A stretch of 14,186 nt of DNA from Candidatus Iainarchaeum sp. GTDB taxonomy: Archaea; Iainarchaeota; Iainarchaeia; Iainarchaeales; JAAZKV01. A model generated the notes under the pieces. It was not told the origin of the DNA. It did no database searches and worked only from the letters and a program-made list of their open reading frames with translations. The position numbers and the translations under genes were made by a program. Shown here in pieces: positions 5,327 to 12,666 of this stretch (position 1 is its first letter; the number at the start of each line of letters is the position of its first letter). The stretch is taken from assembly GCA_018651445.1 (NCBI GenBank), contig JABIDZ010000095.1, forward strand, positions 1 through 14,186, given 5' to 3'.

Positions 5327-6481
5327 ATGATTAAGAAAATCAAATATAAAGGTAAAGAAATTGTGTTGGTTGGGACCGCACATATCTCAAAAGAATCTAT
5401 TACTTTGGTAGAAGAAACTATCGAAAAAGAGAAGCCTGATGTTATCGGAGTCGAACTTGACAAAGAGCGACTAGGACAATTATTATCTGGAAAGAAATGG
5501 CAAGAAACCAATATTGTTGATGTAGTCAAATCAGGGAAAACTTATTTGTTTTTGTTAAATACTTTGTTATCAAATATGCAGAAACAACTAGGAAAACATG
5601 TTGGCGTAAAACCCGGTGCAGAAATGTTGGCTGCCGTTAAAAAAGCACAAGAAAAAAATGTTCCGGTTCACTTACTTGATCGAAATGTTCGAGTTACTTT
5701 GAAGCGAGCATTCAAAGCAATGAGTCTTTGGGAGAAAATGAAACTTGGCGGGGGAATCCTAGGAAGCTTTTTTGGCGTAGGCGAAACAATTGACGCTAAA
5801 AAAATTGAAGAGTTGAAAAATGAGGATTTGATTAACAAGTTAATGAAAGAACTTGGAAAACAAATGCCTTCAGTGAAAAAAGTTCTTCTTGATGAGCGCG
5901 ACGACTATATTAGCGAAATGATTAAACGTAGCCCTGGAAAAAAGATCGTTGCAGTTGTCGGAGCAGGGCATTTGATGGGGATCGTTGAAAATATTAAGAA
6001 AGACAAAAAAGTTAATTTGAAAAAAATCACTACCCTACCAAAGAAAAAACCTTATCTAAAATATTTGAAGTGGACGATTCCAATTATTTTTATTTTGTTT
6101 TTAGGTTACTTGCTCTATTTCAAAGGAGTAGAAGCAACGCTCACCGCATTTGGGATTTGGTTCTTAGCAAACGGAACCCTGTCTGCGGTTGGAGCAGCAC
6201 TTGCAAAAGCACATCCAATAACTATTCTAACTGCGTTTGTTGCAGCCCCATTTACTTCTTTGCACCCTGCTATTGCGGCCGGTTGGTTTGCTGCAATTGT
6301 AGAAACAAAGTTTAACCCGCCTCTTGTAAAAGACTTTGAGGATTTGTCAAACGTTGGAACCATTAAAGGTTTTTATCGGAACAAAGTTACGCACTTACTC
6401 TTAGTAACTGCATTTGCAAATATTGGTTCGATGATAGGAACAGTTGTTGCACTACCTTTTTTGATACAATTATTACTCTAG
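5327..6481 (+). CDS. TraB/PrgY-family protein with C-terminal membrane domain
   Basis: A 384-residue protein. The N-terminal half carries the TraB (pheromone shutdown, TRABD-like) signature: VLVGTAHISKES near residues 14-24, IGVELDKERL near 40-49, a charged DERDDYISEMI near 189-199, and VGAGHLMGI near 211-219. The conserved Glu and His of this family are thought to form a metal-dependent, protease-like site; its activity in archaea is not settled. The C-terminal third has about four hydrophobic segments (about 249-265, 268-295, 297-325 and 356-384), the membrane-bound form common in archaea, with the TraB domain probably cytoplasmic. I start at the ATG (5327), not a TTG 9 bases upstream. Its last 9 bases overlap the end of the tRNA-binding-fold gene on the other strand. 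Confidence 0.88.
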   Translation: MIKKIKYKGKEIVLVGTAHISKESITLVEETIEKEKPDVIGVELDKERLGQLLSGKKWQETNIVDVVKSGKTYLFLLNTLLSNMQKQLGKHVGVKPGAEMLAAVKKAQEKNVPVHLLDRNVRVTLKRAFKAMSLWEKMKLGGGILGSFFGVGETIDAKKIEELKNEDLINKLMKELGKQMPSVKKVLLDERDDYISEMIKRSPGKKIVAVVGAGHLMGIVENIKKDKKVNLKKITTLPKKKPYLKYLKWTIPIIFILFLGYLLYFKGVEATLTAFGIWFLANGTLSAVGAALAKAHPITILTAFVAAPFTSLHPAIAAGWFAAIVETKFNPPLVKDFEDLSNVGTIKGFYRNKVTHLLLVTAFANIGSMIGTVVALPFLIQLLL

Positions 6482-6799
6482 TTTAGTTCCTTCTTTTAGA
6501 GAATCGTCCATGAAAACTAATTTGTATTTTCCTTCTTCGTTTACTGCTCCAAGAATCATTGCTTGTGATTCTACTCCTGCAATTGTTGCCGGATCAAGGT
6601 TATAGATAAAAGCAAGTTTTTTGTTTTCTAAATCTTCTTTATTAGGATAATCTAGTTTTATTCCAGATACAACGGTTTTCTCTTCTTCGCCAAAGGAAAC
6701 TATTAATTTGTATAACTTGTCTTTTCCTTCCATGTCTTCTACACTTTTTATTAGTCCTACTCGTAAATCTAAGTTTTGCCAATCTTTAAATGAAACCAT
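6473..6799 (-). CDS. Stand-alone tRNA-binding (EMAP/MetRS-beta-like OB-fold) protein
   Basis: The 108-residue protein is the free-standing form of the OB-fold found at the C terminus of methionyl-tRNA synthetase, in EMAPII/Arc1p and in CsaA. Seen: WQNLDLRVGLIKSVEDMEGKDKLYKL near residues 7-32, FGEEEKTVVSGI near 36-47, LAFIYNLDPATIAGVESQAMIL near 62-83. The pattern LDLRVG, DKLYKL, VVSGI, NL-P, G-ESQ-M is typical of the family. In archaea such proteins can act as a detached beta subunit that helps MetRS hold tRNA. No synthetase gene is in this window, so the partner is inferred. The ATG at 6799 has GGTGA 4 bases upstream and a TATA box about 35 bases upstream, giving a leader of about ten bases. 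It overlaps the TraB-family gene tail to tail by 9 bases. Confidence 0.88.
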   Translation of the reverse strand: MVSFKDWQNLDLRVGLIKSVEDMEGKDKLYKLIVSFGEEEKTVVSGIKLDYPNKEDLENKKLAFIYNLDPATIAGVESQAMILGAVNEEGKYKLVFMDDSLKEGTKLE

Positions 6800-6803
6800 T
6801 TAA

Positions 6804-6808
6804 TCACC
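6804..6808 (-). promoter_or_regulatory. Shine-Dalgarno site GGTGA
   Basis: GGTGATTAA directly precedes the ATG at 6799 on the minus strand. GGTGAT matches the archaeal anti-Shine-Dalgarno end of 16S rRNA. Confidence 0.6.
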
Positions 6809-6830
6809 ATTAGAATTGCTTGCAAAAAAG

Positions 6831-6839
6831 TATTTAAAA
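6831..6839 (-). promoter_or_regulatory. TATA box TTTTAAATA
   Basis: Its centre is about 36 bases before the ATG at 6799, giving a transcript start near 6809 and a leader of about ten bases that holds the GGTGA site. It lies in the 48-base gap after the arginine-tailed gene. Confidence 0.55.
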
Positions 6840-6847
6840 CTAGGGAA

Positions 6848-7216
6848 TTATCTTCTTCTGCGTCTTCTACTCTGTCCAGGCACCCATGTTTCTCCGCCAG
6901 GGTTATTCTTACTTTTTAATGTGCGTACTTTCTGTGCTAATTTTTCATGCGCAGCATGTGCTTGTTTAAATTCTCTAGCAAATAATTCTTGTGCTTCTGG
7001 AAATTCTTCAACTACCCTAAATAACGCAACTCTTGAATTTACAGCAACAGCATTACTATACTCTGCTTCCATTCTTATTTCAAATCGCTCTTCAGATTCA
7101 TTTGGTTTTTGCGGCTCAATTTCAATACCTTTATTTAATTCAGTAAATATTTGTTGTCGGCGTTTTTCAACTCTACTTTTAAGCGCACTTTCTTCAGGAG
7201 TTAATCTTTTACTCAT
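6848..7216 (-). CDS. Small helical protein with six-arginine C-terminal tail
   Basis: A 122-residue protein of unknown function. Most of it is charged and probably helical (LTPEESALKSRVEKRRQQIF, then EERFEIRMEAEYSNAVAV and an Ala/Glu/His-rich stretch EAQELFAREFKQAHAAHEKL). The end is a loop with NNPGGETWVPGQS followed by six arginines encoded by AGA and CGC codons. No membrane segment or signal peptide is seen. An arginine tail usually means contact with nucleic acid or acidic lipid head groups, which is inference only. Its ATG lies 1 base after the TGA of the CDP-alcohol phosphatidyltransferase gene (TGA-C-ATG), so translation is probably coupled and both sit on one mRNA. The upstream AAGGAAA is only a weak ribosome site. 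Confidence 0.65.
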   Translation of the reverse strand: MSKRLTPEESALKSRVEKRRQQIFTELNKGIEIEPQKPNESEERFEIRMEAEYSNAVAVNSRVALFRVVEEFPEAQELFAREFKQAHAAHEKLAQKVRTLKSKNNPGGETWVPGQSRRRRRR

Positions 7217-7217
7217 G

Positions 7218-7850
7218 TCATCTTTCCTTCTTCTTTTTTATATATGGCAAAAGCGTTCCTTTCTTTTCGGCACGCGCAATCAGTTTCTTTGCGTAACCCA
7301 TTCTTTGTATTGTTCCGATTGCTGCGATCAAAGCGATTAAGTACAAACCGTATTCGATTAGGTTCAATCCAAAGCTTGCTAACAAAAGAACTATTAGAAT
7401 AATTATTAGTTTGTCTGCGTGTTCTCCGATTGCTGGCCAATCATGATTGTCTGCGATAATAATTAATGCTACTCTTGGTTTTGCGTAGCTTGAAAGCATT
7501 GAGAAACCTAGTGCAAGAACTGCGGCTACTTGTAAGCCCGGGATTAATACAAATGAACCAAGCATTGCAAAGTCAACTATTTTGTCAATCATTGTTTCGA
7601 AATAGTTCCCCCAGTTACTACCTTTTTTTAATGCTCGTGCTACGGTTCCATCTATTAGATCCATTGTTGGCGCTAACAAAAAGAAAACGAATGCAAGTAA
7701 CCAGTTTTGTTGTGAAACAAAATAAACTCCGATCAAAGCTAAGATCAAACCAATTACTGAAATAACATTTGGAGAAATCTTTAGTTTGATGAATGGCCAT
7801 GCCAGAACCTTTTGTAACAAACCTATTTTTCCGCGTACCTTTGAAATCAT
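7218..7850 (-). CDS. CDP-alcohol phosphatidyltransferase family membrane protein
   Basis: A 210-residue integral membrane protein that should transfer a phospholipid head group from, or onto, a CDP-activated alcohol. The family signature D-x2-DG-x2-AR-x8-G-x3-D-x3-D is at 64-89: DLIDGTVAR (Asp64, Asp67, Gly68, Ala71, Arg72), then Gly81, Glu85 and Asp89. The third Asp is Glu, a conservative but noticeable change at the position usually taken as catalytic base. About six membrane segments are visible, near 27-46, 50-63, 92-108, 110-122, 146-160 and 163-180, then a lysine-rich tail. Likely role is archaeal polar lipid synthesis (archaetidyl-inositol, -glycerol or -serine type); the substrate cannot be told. 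It is first in an operon with the arginine-tailed gene. GTGATGA ends 1 base before the ATG and may serve as ribosome site; the C/D box sRNA ends about 19 bases upstream. Confidence 0.88.
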   Translation of the reverse strand: MISKVRGKIGLLQKVLAWPFIKLKISPNVISVIGLILALIGVYFVSQQNWLLAFVFFLLAPTMDLIDGTVARALKKGSNWGNYFETMIDKIVDFAMLGSFVLIPGLQVAAVLALGFSMLSSYAKPRVALIIIADNHDWPAIGEHADKLIIILIVLLLASFGLNLIEYGLYLIALIAAIGTIQRMGYAKKLIARAEKKGTLLPYIKKKKER

Positions 7851-7851
7851 T

Positions 7852-7858
7852 TCATCAC
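7852..7858 (-). promoter_or_regulatory. GTGATGA before the phosphatidyltransferase start, probable ribosome site
   Basis: AGTGATGAAATG on the minus strand runs into the ATG at 7850. GTGAT pairs with the archaeal anti-Shine-Dalgarno. The same seven bases are the C-box consensus and occur twice in the sRNA just upstream, so it could be mistaken for a third C box. No CTGA follows at guide distance, so a ribosome site is the simpler reading. Confidence 0.45.
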
Positions 7859-7868
7859 TAAATTTAAG

Positions 7869-7927
7869 TGCCTCAGAGTTGGATTAAATCATCACTAGTC
7901 AGCAGGGATTTACTTCATCACGGGCAT
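7869..7927 (-). ncRNA. C/D box guide sRNA (2'-O-methylation guide)
   Basis: On the minus strand the elements run in order: TGCC (7926-7923), C box GTGATGA (7921-7915), guide AGTAAATCCCTG (12 nt, 7914-7903), D' box CTGA (7902-7899), 3-nt spacer CTA, C' box GTGATGA (7895-7889), guide TTTAATCCAACT (12 nt, 7888-7877), D box CTGA (7876-7873), then GGCA (7872-7869). TGCC and GGCA can pair as the terminal stem. Both C boxes match RUGAUGA and both D boxes match CUGA exactly, and both guides are 12 nt, as in archaeal sRNAs bound by L7Ae, Nop5 and fibrillarin. By the N plus five rule the predicted methylated bases are the G in CAGG(G)AUUUACU and in AGUU(G)GAUUAAA. I could not place either target in rRNA or tRNA. 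A TATA box lies 26 bases before the expected 5' end. Confidence 0.85.
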
Positions 7928-7967
7928 TACAATTAGGATTATTTAGGTTTTTAAAATAGTGCTATTT
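7908..7967 (-). repeat. Imperfect direct repeat, copy 1 (sRNA end)
   Basis: This stretch matches 12667-12725 in the same orientation. The first 18 bases (7908-7925) are identical, as are the last 8 (TGCTATTT, 7960-7967), with the TATA element and an ATTAGG block conserved between. By eye about three quarters of positions agree. It covers the stop codon of the 533-aa surface gene, the sRNA promoter, the C box and half of the first guide. Confidence 0.75.
7948..7957 (-). promoter_or_regulatory. TATA box of the C/D box sRNA
   Basis: The minus strand reads ATTTTAAAAACC. Its centre is about 26 bases before 7927, just where the sRNA terminal stem should begin. It starts only 5 bases past the stop codon of the upstream surface-protein gene. 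Confidence 0.6.
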
Positions 7968-9563
7968 TTTCTTTTTAGATGATTTTTTGATTTTTGGCTT
8001 GTTTTTAGGACGGGTGGTTTTCTTAACAGCTTTATGTTTAGACTCTTTTTTTGTTTTATTTTTTCTTTTTGGTTCTTGCTTTGGAGGAAGTACTTCTTGA
8101 ACAATATTACTTTTTGAATCTTGTTTTGTTTTATTTTTTCTTTTACTGTGAATTACAAAAAAGAACATCCCAACAATTACCACAATTAAAAGAATCACCA
8201 CAACAACAATTATACTAATTAAATTATCATATTTTTTATTAAACTCTTCCCAATCATTAATCAAATTATTTTCTTTACAAACTGTTTTTTGACAGACCCC
8301 TCCATTGCCACACATTTCTCCATTTTTACTTGAATAAAAACAATTACCTTTAACACAATAATCCTCCGTGCACGGATTATTATCCTCACAATCTATAGAA
8401 CCACACAGAGTGTCCTCAGCAGATAATGGAATTATTGGGGTTGGGGTTGACAGGTTAGAAAGAAATAAGTTCAAATCATTTAAGATATTTTCATCATAAA
8501 CTCCATTAATTGAATAATTCTCACTTGTGCTTGCCCCAAAAGAAAGTATTGGAAATGTCCACTCGACAACAGGGTCAGCTCGAATAATGTTTGGAGCATT
8601 CGCGAAATTAATTTTATTCGAATCCAATGCTAGTTGTTTAGGAATACTTTCAATAATTGATACATTTTCTAAATCTCTCCCAGAAACGTTTGTAATATCA
8701 ATCTGGAAATTAAAATCGGTTGAAATTACATCCTCGCCCATCCTCACTACGCGAGTTTTTATTGTTCGAACTAACTTAATCTCATCTGCATCTGCAATAC
8801 GCGAATTAGTTAAATAATCACTACCCAATTCATTTAATGATGTGGGAGACATCTCATTTTCTATTAATTCAAATTCCTGCGCATATTCACTAGTTATATC
8901 AATCACATCGGGTGTTCTTATAGATCCTCCAGCCCCGCCACTAGTGCCGCCGCCAGTATCACCAGTTGATTGTTCTCTAATAAAAATAGTAACTAACGAC
9001 TGTCCAATTAAACCAAAAACATCTACTGCCTTAACATAAAAAACGTGCCGCCCAATTGATAAATTACTAAACAAATAACCCTTGTTCAACCCATTATCAA
9101 CCCACTCAGAAGCATCTAATTTAACATAATATTTTGTTACTAAACTTTCATTTTCAGAATAATAAATAATTGGAATGTTAGTCGATGAAAAAACTGTTCC
9201 ATCAGAAGGATAAGTTATCAAAACACTCGGCGCATTATCATCAAAATAAGTGCCAACTTTTACTTTAACATTTGAATCAGAAAAAACCCCTATTGGTTGA
9301 GAAGTAATAACTAACCTCACATTAATATTCTCGCCATCAGCAATTGTTGCTGAATCGTAAAATCCATCAGCTTCAACTAAATAATTATCGTCAAAAGCAG
9401 AATACGCAAAGGCAGTTGTTGAAAACAATATTGTTAAACAAATTGTCAACACAACAATAAATAGTTTTTGGACAAACAAATTATTATTTTTTAAACGAAA
9501 CACCAAACCACACCACAAACTAAAAATATTCCAATTATTGTCCTTCCCAAAATATAATCTCAT
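7962..9563 (-). CDS. Surface protein: signal peptide, Ig-like domain, Cys-rich module, membrane anchor, Lys-rich tail
   Basis: A 533-residue protein. A hydrophobic signal segment lies at about 33-53 (LFIVVLTICLTILFSTTAFA), unusually far from the ATG, so the true start may be a later codon. Then come a beta-rich region, an Ig-like domain about 110-197 (SVLITYPSDGTVFSS, then GRHVFYVKAVDVFG), a Gly/Thr linker 199-214, and a second beta domain about 262-365 (FQIDITNVSGRDLENVSI) resembling DUF11/CARDB-like repeats. An eight-cysteine module follows at 387-429 (CEDNNPCTEDYC), then one membrane segment about 449-471. The cytoplasmic tail of about 60 residues is almost all Lys, Thr, Ser and Pro. Eight cysteines outside suggest disulfides. 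It lies 5 bases after the tail-fibre-like gene in the same operon and could anchor that secreted protein. The organism-level role, such as cell contact, is inferred. Confidence 0.75.
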   Translation of the reverse strand: MRLYFGKDNNWNIFSLWCGLVFRLKNNNLFVQKLFIVVLTICLTILFSTTAFAYSAFDDNYLVEADGFYDSATIADGENINVRLVITSQPIGVFSDSNVKVKVGTYFDDNAPSVLITYPSDGTVFSSTNIPIIYYSENESLVTKYYVKLDASEWVDNGLNKGYLFSNLSIGRHVFYVKAVDVFGLIGQSLVTIFIREQSTGDTGGGTSGGAGGSIRTPDVIDITSEYAQEFELIENEMSPTSLNELGSDYLTNSRIADADEIKLVRTIKTRVVRMGEDVISTDFNFQIDITNVSGRDLENVSIIESIPKQLALDSNKINFANAPNIIRADPVVEWTFPILSFGASTSENYSINGVYDENILNDLNLFLSNLSTPTPIIPLSAEDTLCGSIDCEDNNPCTEDYCVKGNCFYSSKNGEMCGNGGVCQKTVCKENNLINDWEEFNKKYDNLISIIVVVVILLIVVIVGMFFFVIHSKRKNKTKQDSKSNIVQEVLPPKQEPKRKNKTKKESKHKAVKKTTRPKNKPKIKKSSKKKK

Positions 9564-9568
9564 TTTAA

Positions 9569-12169
9569 TTAATTACAAGTACAAATCCCACTAGCATCAG
9601 GCGCATCTGAACAATAACCAATAGTTATTCCATCTGCTTTCCAACAAGTAACATGCCCCGCACTACCTCCCCCGCTTGAAGTTAAACCCTCAATAGTTAA
9701 ATCGCTATTAATTGTAACATTCCCGCTTCCTATTTCTTTTGGATTTATTAACAAGTTAGTTCCGTCATAAGTTATTGAAGCGTCATCTCCTGCTCCTAAA
9801 TAAAGTTTCTGGTTGTCAGAATCTAAACTCACATTGTAAGTATGAAATATTGTTTTATGACCACCACCGTACCAACTTAATCGTTGAGTATTATTATGGT
9901 AAATACTTCCACCAGCACCACCCAGATATAAATGTGCATCATTCCTGATTTTTACAGAACCATCAACATGTAATTTCTTACCCGCATCTGGGGTTACTCC
10001 TATCCCTACATTACCAGCAGCAGTAAAATAAATTAAGTCTGTTCCACTTAGAGATTGTATCGAGTTTCCTAATTTTAAATTAGAAGCAACGCTTAAGTCA
10101 CCCTCAACAAGTAAATCGCCAGTTCCACTTGTAAGAGCTTTTATTGTTACGTCAGTAATTCTATATCTTGCAGAGTTCCAATAGTTTGTAAATGCCAATA
10201 CATCTGTACTTATAGCGGTCATATATTCTGTATATGTTCCATCTACTGTTACTCGTGTACTCTCTAAACCACCAAAAGTAAACCAAGACTCCTTAGTATC
10301 ATCTTTATCAACAGTATAAACAATTTTATAAGTTACACCCACAGTAGGTGCTCCTGATAATGCAGTAACATAACCACCATTAGTTGTTCCACCCTCTCCT
10401 GATTTATTTAATAAATCTGGACTTGTATCAAAAGTCCAACCAGTCCCAAGTGTCCAGTTTCCAGTAGTTAAAGCAGGTGCTATTTCAGCACTAAGAGTAG
10501 AACTAATCTTTGCGTTTAATCCCAAGACATCAGAACCAACTTCAAATCCAACGCTCGGCGTAGCAGTTCCAATCCCAACATTTCCACCAGTGAATACAAA
10601 ATCACCAGTAGTAATAGTATGAACAGCATTACTACCATCCCATTTTATATTATAATTATTATCAATACCAAATATTAATTCTTCTCCATCTTGTGGTGGA
10701 CTATTTTGCCAATTAGTATCAGTTCCACTTCCACTTGTTATTGTTTGACAAGTTCCATCTCCTCTTAAATATTCAGTATCAGCACAAGCTGTTTGTGCGT
10801 TTGTATCTAAGGAAGTGGAAACATCCCCAACATATAAAATATTAGAACATGAGTGAGATACTGCGCAATTTGTATCAACTCCAGCACTGCCATTATAATC
10901 AATTGTTATTGCACTCCCATTAATTCTTACATTTATTCCACTACCGCCAAGTAAGTTTAATGTTGAATTAAAACTAGCAGGACTAATTGAACCATCATTT
11001 GTTTGAATTTCCCCCCACGTTCCAGAAAGTAAAGAAAAATTAGTGTGTTGTGCAGAAGTTAAATGAAAATATTCACTAGTTGTTCCACCTTGAAGTGATT
11101 CAAGTGAATTATGTGAATAAGAAGCCAAGTCACTTAATGAACTACCTGTTTTGTCAATTGAAGTCCAAGAAATCGCATTTGTTCCAGGAGATTCTATCAT
11201 TCCCCAACTAATTGAATTTGCTGGAACACTTATTGATTGAAAATTAGCATCAACTCCATATACTGTTCTCCACATACTATCTGCCGAACCAAGATCAAAT
11301 TCATTATTAAGCGAAGGAACAAATGTTCCATTAATGTCAATTCCATTAATTGTGTAAGCATTTATGTCAGAAACAATGACAAGACTTTGAGTATAAAGAG
11401 TTCCATTATTTATTGTTGTTCCCCCTTCACCAAACCCGCCATTAAATTTTGTTTCTCCTGAAAAAATATTATTTCCTGAAAAAGTCCAATCGGCAACAAT
11501 GGTTTCAGGTAATGCCTTTCTAGGATACCACTCATTTCCATCAACTTGTTTAACAAAAATTTCATTAGCATCTTCTTTAGAGTAATACCACACATTACCA
11601 TCTGTTTGTAAAACAAAATAAGTATTTGCATCAATTTGTCTCAAGAAAACATCATAGAGCAAACTATAATTCAAATCACTAATCAAAGCGGTTTGTTTAG
11701 ATATTTTGTTCCAATCAATCTGGGCATCAACGGCAATTTTTTGATTATTAATTGAAGAATCAGCAATTTTTGTTTGAGTTATTGCTGAAACGCCAACCCC
11801 TTGTTCAGTAATTACTCCTTGAGAAGCCTGAAATTTTTGCCTATCACTTGAACCAAAATTCAAATCATTACCATTAACTAAAATATCAAAATAATACAAT
11901 TGCCCATAATTTAGGTCAAGTGGCGTGAGCTCACCAAGAACAACATCAAAGTATCCATCAACTATTTCAGAATTAAAATCATTTCCAGAACTATAAATAA
12001 GCGTTCCTCCATTAGCAGAATCAAAAATTTCAATTTTTAAATCACCTGCGAGAATTAAGGCCCCCCCACTCGAAGCTTTTCCATGTAAAGCCATTAATTG
12101 AGAAGAAAAAACTGTACTTGCAAAAAACAAAATTAGAAAAAAGATAAACGCTTTATGCACACAACCCAT
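9569..12169 (-). CDS. Large secreted phage tail-fibre-like/adhesin-like protein
   Basis: An 866-residue protein with signal peptide at about 2-23 (HKAFIFFLILFFASTVFSS). The N-terminal domain (about 24-120) is a beta domain ending in DRQKFQASQG. Later motifs are those of phage tail fibres and similar adhesins: FDLGSADSMWRTVY near 291, EYFHLTSAQHTNFSLLSG near 366, EYLRGDGTCQTI near 466, GNVGIGTATPS near 529 and GNVGIGVTPDAGKKLHVDG near 719. Residues about 570-680 look like a jelly-roll, carbohydrate-binding-like domain (YKIVYTVDKDD, VTVDGTYTEYM). Low-charge Gly/Ser/Thr/Asn repeats prevail. There is no C-terminal membrane segment and no recognised intramolecular chaperone; it ends in cysteines (SGICTCN). 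An exported trimer binding glycans or cells is likely by analogy. The ATG at 12169 is preferred to a TTG 6 bases upstream because a TATA box lies 25 bases before it. It is followed 5 bases later by the anchored surface protein. Confidence 0.78.
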   Translation of the reverse strand: MGCVHKAFIFFLILFFASTVFSSQLMALHGKASSGGALILAGDLKIEIFDSANGGTLIYSSGNDFNSEIVDGYFDVVLGELTPLDLNYGQLYYFDILVNGNDLNFGSSDRQKFQASQGVITEQGVGVSAITQTKIADSSINNQKIAVDAQIDWNKISKQTALISDLNYSLLYDVFLRQIDANTYFVLQTDGNVWYYSKEDANEIFVKQVDGNEWYPRKALPETIVADWTFSGNNIFSGETKFNGGFGEGGTTINNGTLYTQSLVIVSDINAYTINGIDINGTFVPSLNNEFDLGSADSMWRTVYGVDANFQSISVPANSISWGMIESPGTNAISWTSIDKTGSSLSDLASYSHNSLESLQGGTTSEYFHLTSAQHTNFSLLSGTWGEIQTNDGSISPASFNSTLNLLGGSGINVRINGSAITIDYNGSAGVDTNCAVSHSCSNILYVGDVSTSLDTNAQTACADTEYLRGDGTCQTITSGSGTDTNWQNSPPQDGEELIFGIDNNYNIKWDGSNAVHTITTGDFVFTGGNVGIGTATPSVGFEVGSDVLGLNAKISSTLSAEIAPALTTGNWTLGTGWTFDTSPDLLNKSGEGGTTNGGYVTALSGAPTVGVTYKIVYTVDKDDTKESWFTFGGLESTRVTVDGTYTEYMTAISTDVLAFTNYWNSARYRITDVTIKALTSGTGDLLVEGDLSVASNLKLGNSIQSLSGTDLIYFTAAGNVGIGVTPDAGKKLHVDGSVKIRNDAHLYLGGAGGSIYHNNTQRLSWYGGGHKTIFHTYNVSLDSDNQKLYLGAGDDASITYDGTNLLINPKEIGSGNVTINSDLTIEGLTSSGGGSAGHVTCWKADGITIGYCSDAPDASGICTCN

Positions 12170-12188
12170 GACCAATTAACCCATCTTC

Positions 12189-12198
12189 TTATTAAAAA
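12189..12198 (-). promoter_or_regulatory. TATA box of the surface-protein operon
   Basis: TTTTTAATAA on the minus strand is centred about 25 bases before the ATG at 12169, so the long operon mRNA is probably leaderless. The rest of the 110-base gap up to 12279 holds only AT-rich sequence and a small hairpin. Confidence 0.55.
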
Positions 12199-12265
12199 GA
12201 TATCTGTTAAAGAAATCTATTAAATTAGCTAACACAAGACATAGTATTAAAACACAAGCTTAATG

Positions 12266-12279
12266 AGTTAAAAATAACT
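12266..12279 (-). terminator. Weak hairpin with T-run after the 91-aa gene
   Basis: AGTTA and TAACT pair around a loop that reads TTTT on the minus strand, immediately past the stop at 12280. The stem is only 5 bp, so this is a weak call. Confidence 0.3.
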
Positions 12280-12555
12280 TTATGACTTTTGTTTCTTTTT
12301 TTGTTTTTCTTGATTGTGCCAATCATCAAAATTTGCTGCACACACATGTTGAGATAAATCTTCAGCATGCTGGGGGATAGCAAAATGATCTTTTGATTCT
12401 TCTCCTTTTTTTAGGTATACTTTTAACAAAAAAGCTCTTCCTTTTTTTGATAATTTACTAACAAAACCACTCATTTGCCTTTGAGAATAATTTTTTGCCA
12501 AAGAATTGGATTGCATCATTTGCTTAACTTGTTTTTTTTGATGCCTCAATTTCAT
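12280..12555 (-). CDS. Uncharacterised small basic protein, 91 residues
   Basis: I recognise no family. The sequence is basic and hydrophilic. A Lys/Gln/Met-rich N terminus (HQKKQVKQMMQSN) is followed by a probable helix-strand core with GFVSKLSKKGRAFLLKVYLKKG near residues 30-51. A His-bearing stretch follows (IPQHAEDLSQHVCAANFDDWH, about 60-80), and then a Lys/Gln tail. No signal peptide or membrane segment is present, so it should be cytoplasmic, unlike the two exported proteins that follow. A TATA box 26 bases before the ATG supports expression as its own leaderless unit. It is the first gene inside the region bounded by the direct repeats. A nucleic-acid-binding role is possible from charge but unproven. 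Confidence 0.6.
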   Translation of the reverse strand: MKLRHQKKQVKQMMQSNSLAKNYSQRQMSGFVSKLSKKGRAFLLKVYLKKGEESKDHFAIPQHAEDLSQHVCAANFDDWHNQEKQKKKQKS

Positions 12556-12576
12556 AAATATGTATTACCTTTAATC

Positions 12577-12585
12577 ATTTAAAAT
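12577..12585 (-). promoter_or_regulatory. TATA box ATTTTAAAT of the 91-aa gene
   Basis: Centred 26 bases before the ATG at 12555 on the minus strand, with no Shine-Dalgarno site in between. This fits a leaderless transcript. Confidence 0.6.
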
Positions 12586-12666
12586 ACTTACTAAAAAAGC
12601 CATTAATTTTACAAATACAAAAAAATAAATCTCCTTTTTTTATAAATCCCTATAATGGTTCAAGGT

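Larger units (their letters stand above)
7962..12666. other. Putative island of surface-protein genes between direct repeats
   Basis: The segment between repeat copies (7908-7967 and 12667-12725) carries three minus-strand genes: a 91-aa unknown, a tail-fibre-like secreted protein and its membrane-anchored neighbour. Removing it would place the hydrolase gene directly before the sRNA and phosphatidyltransferase. CpG-containing codons look rarer here than in neighbouring housekeeping genes. There is no integrase or transposase, so the transfer mechanism is unknown and duplication is an equal possibility. Confidence 0.35.

Noticed and set aside
6816..7340. 174-aa plus-strand frame opposite the arginine-tailed and phosphatidyltransferase genes
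   Set aside because: It is Cys/Ser/Leu-rich with no domain pattern and lies fully antisense to two well-supported genes; it is an antisense shadow.
7852..7858. Third GTGATGA as a further C box, making a longer or second sRNA
   Set aside because: No CTGA follows at guide distance, and it sits 1 base before an ATG where it fits a ribosome site.
9569..12169. A prophage tail module
   Set aside because: No capsid, portal, terminase, baseplate or integrase gene is nearby, and the protein has a signal peptide, so a cellular surface protein is more likely.
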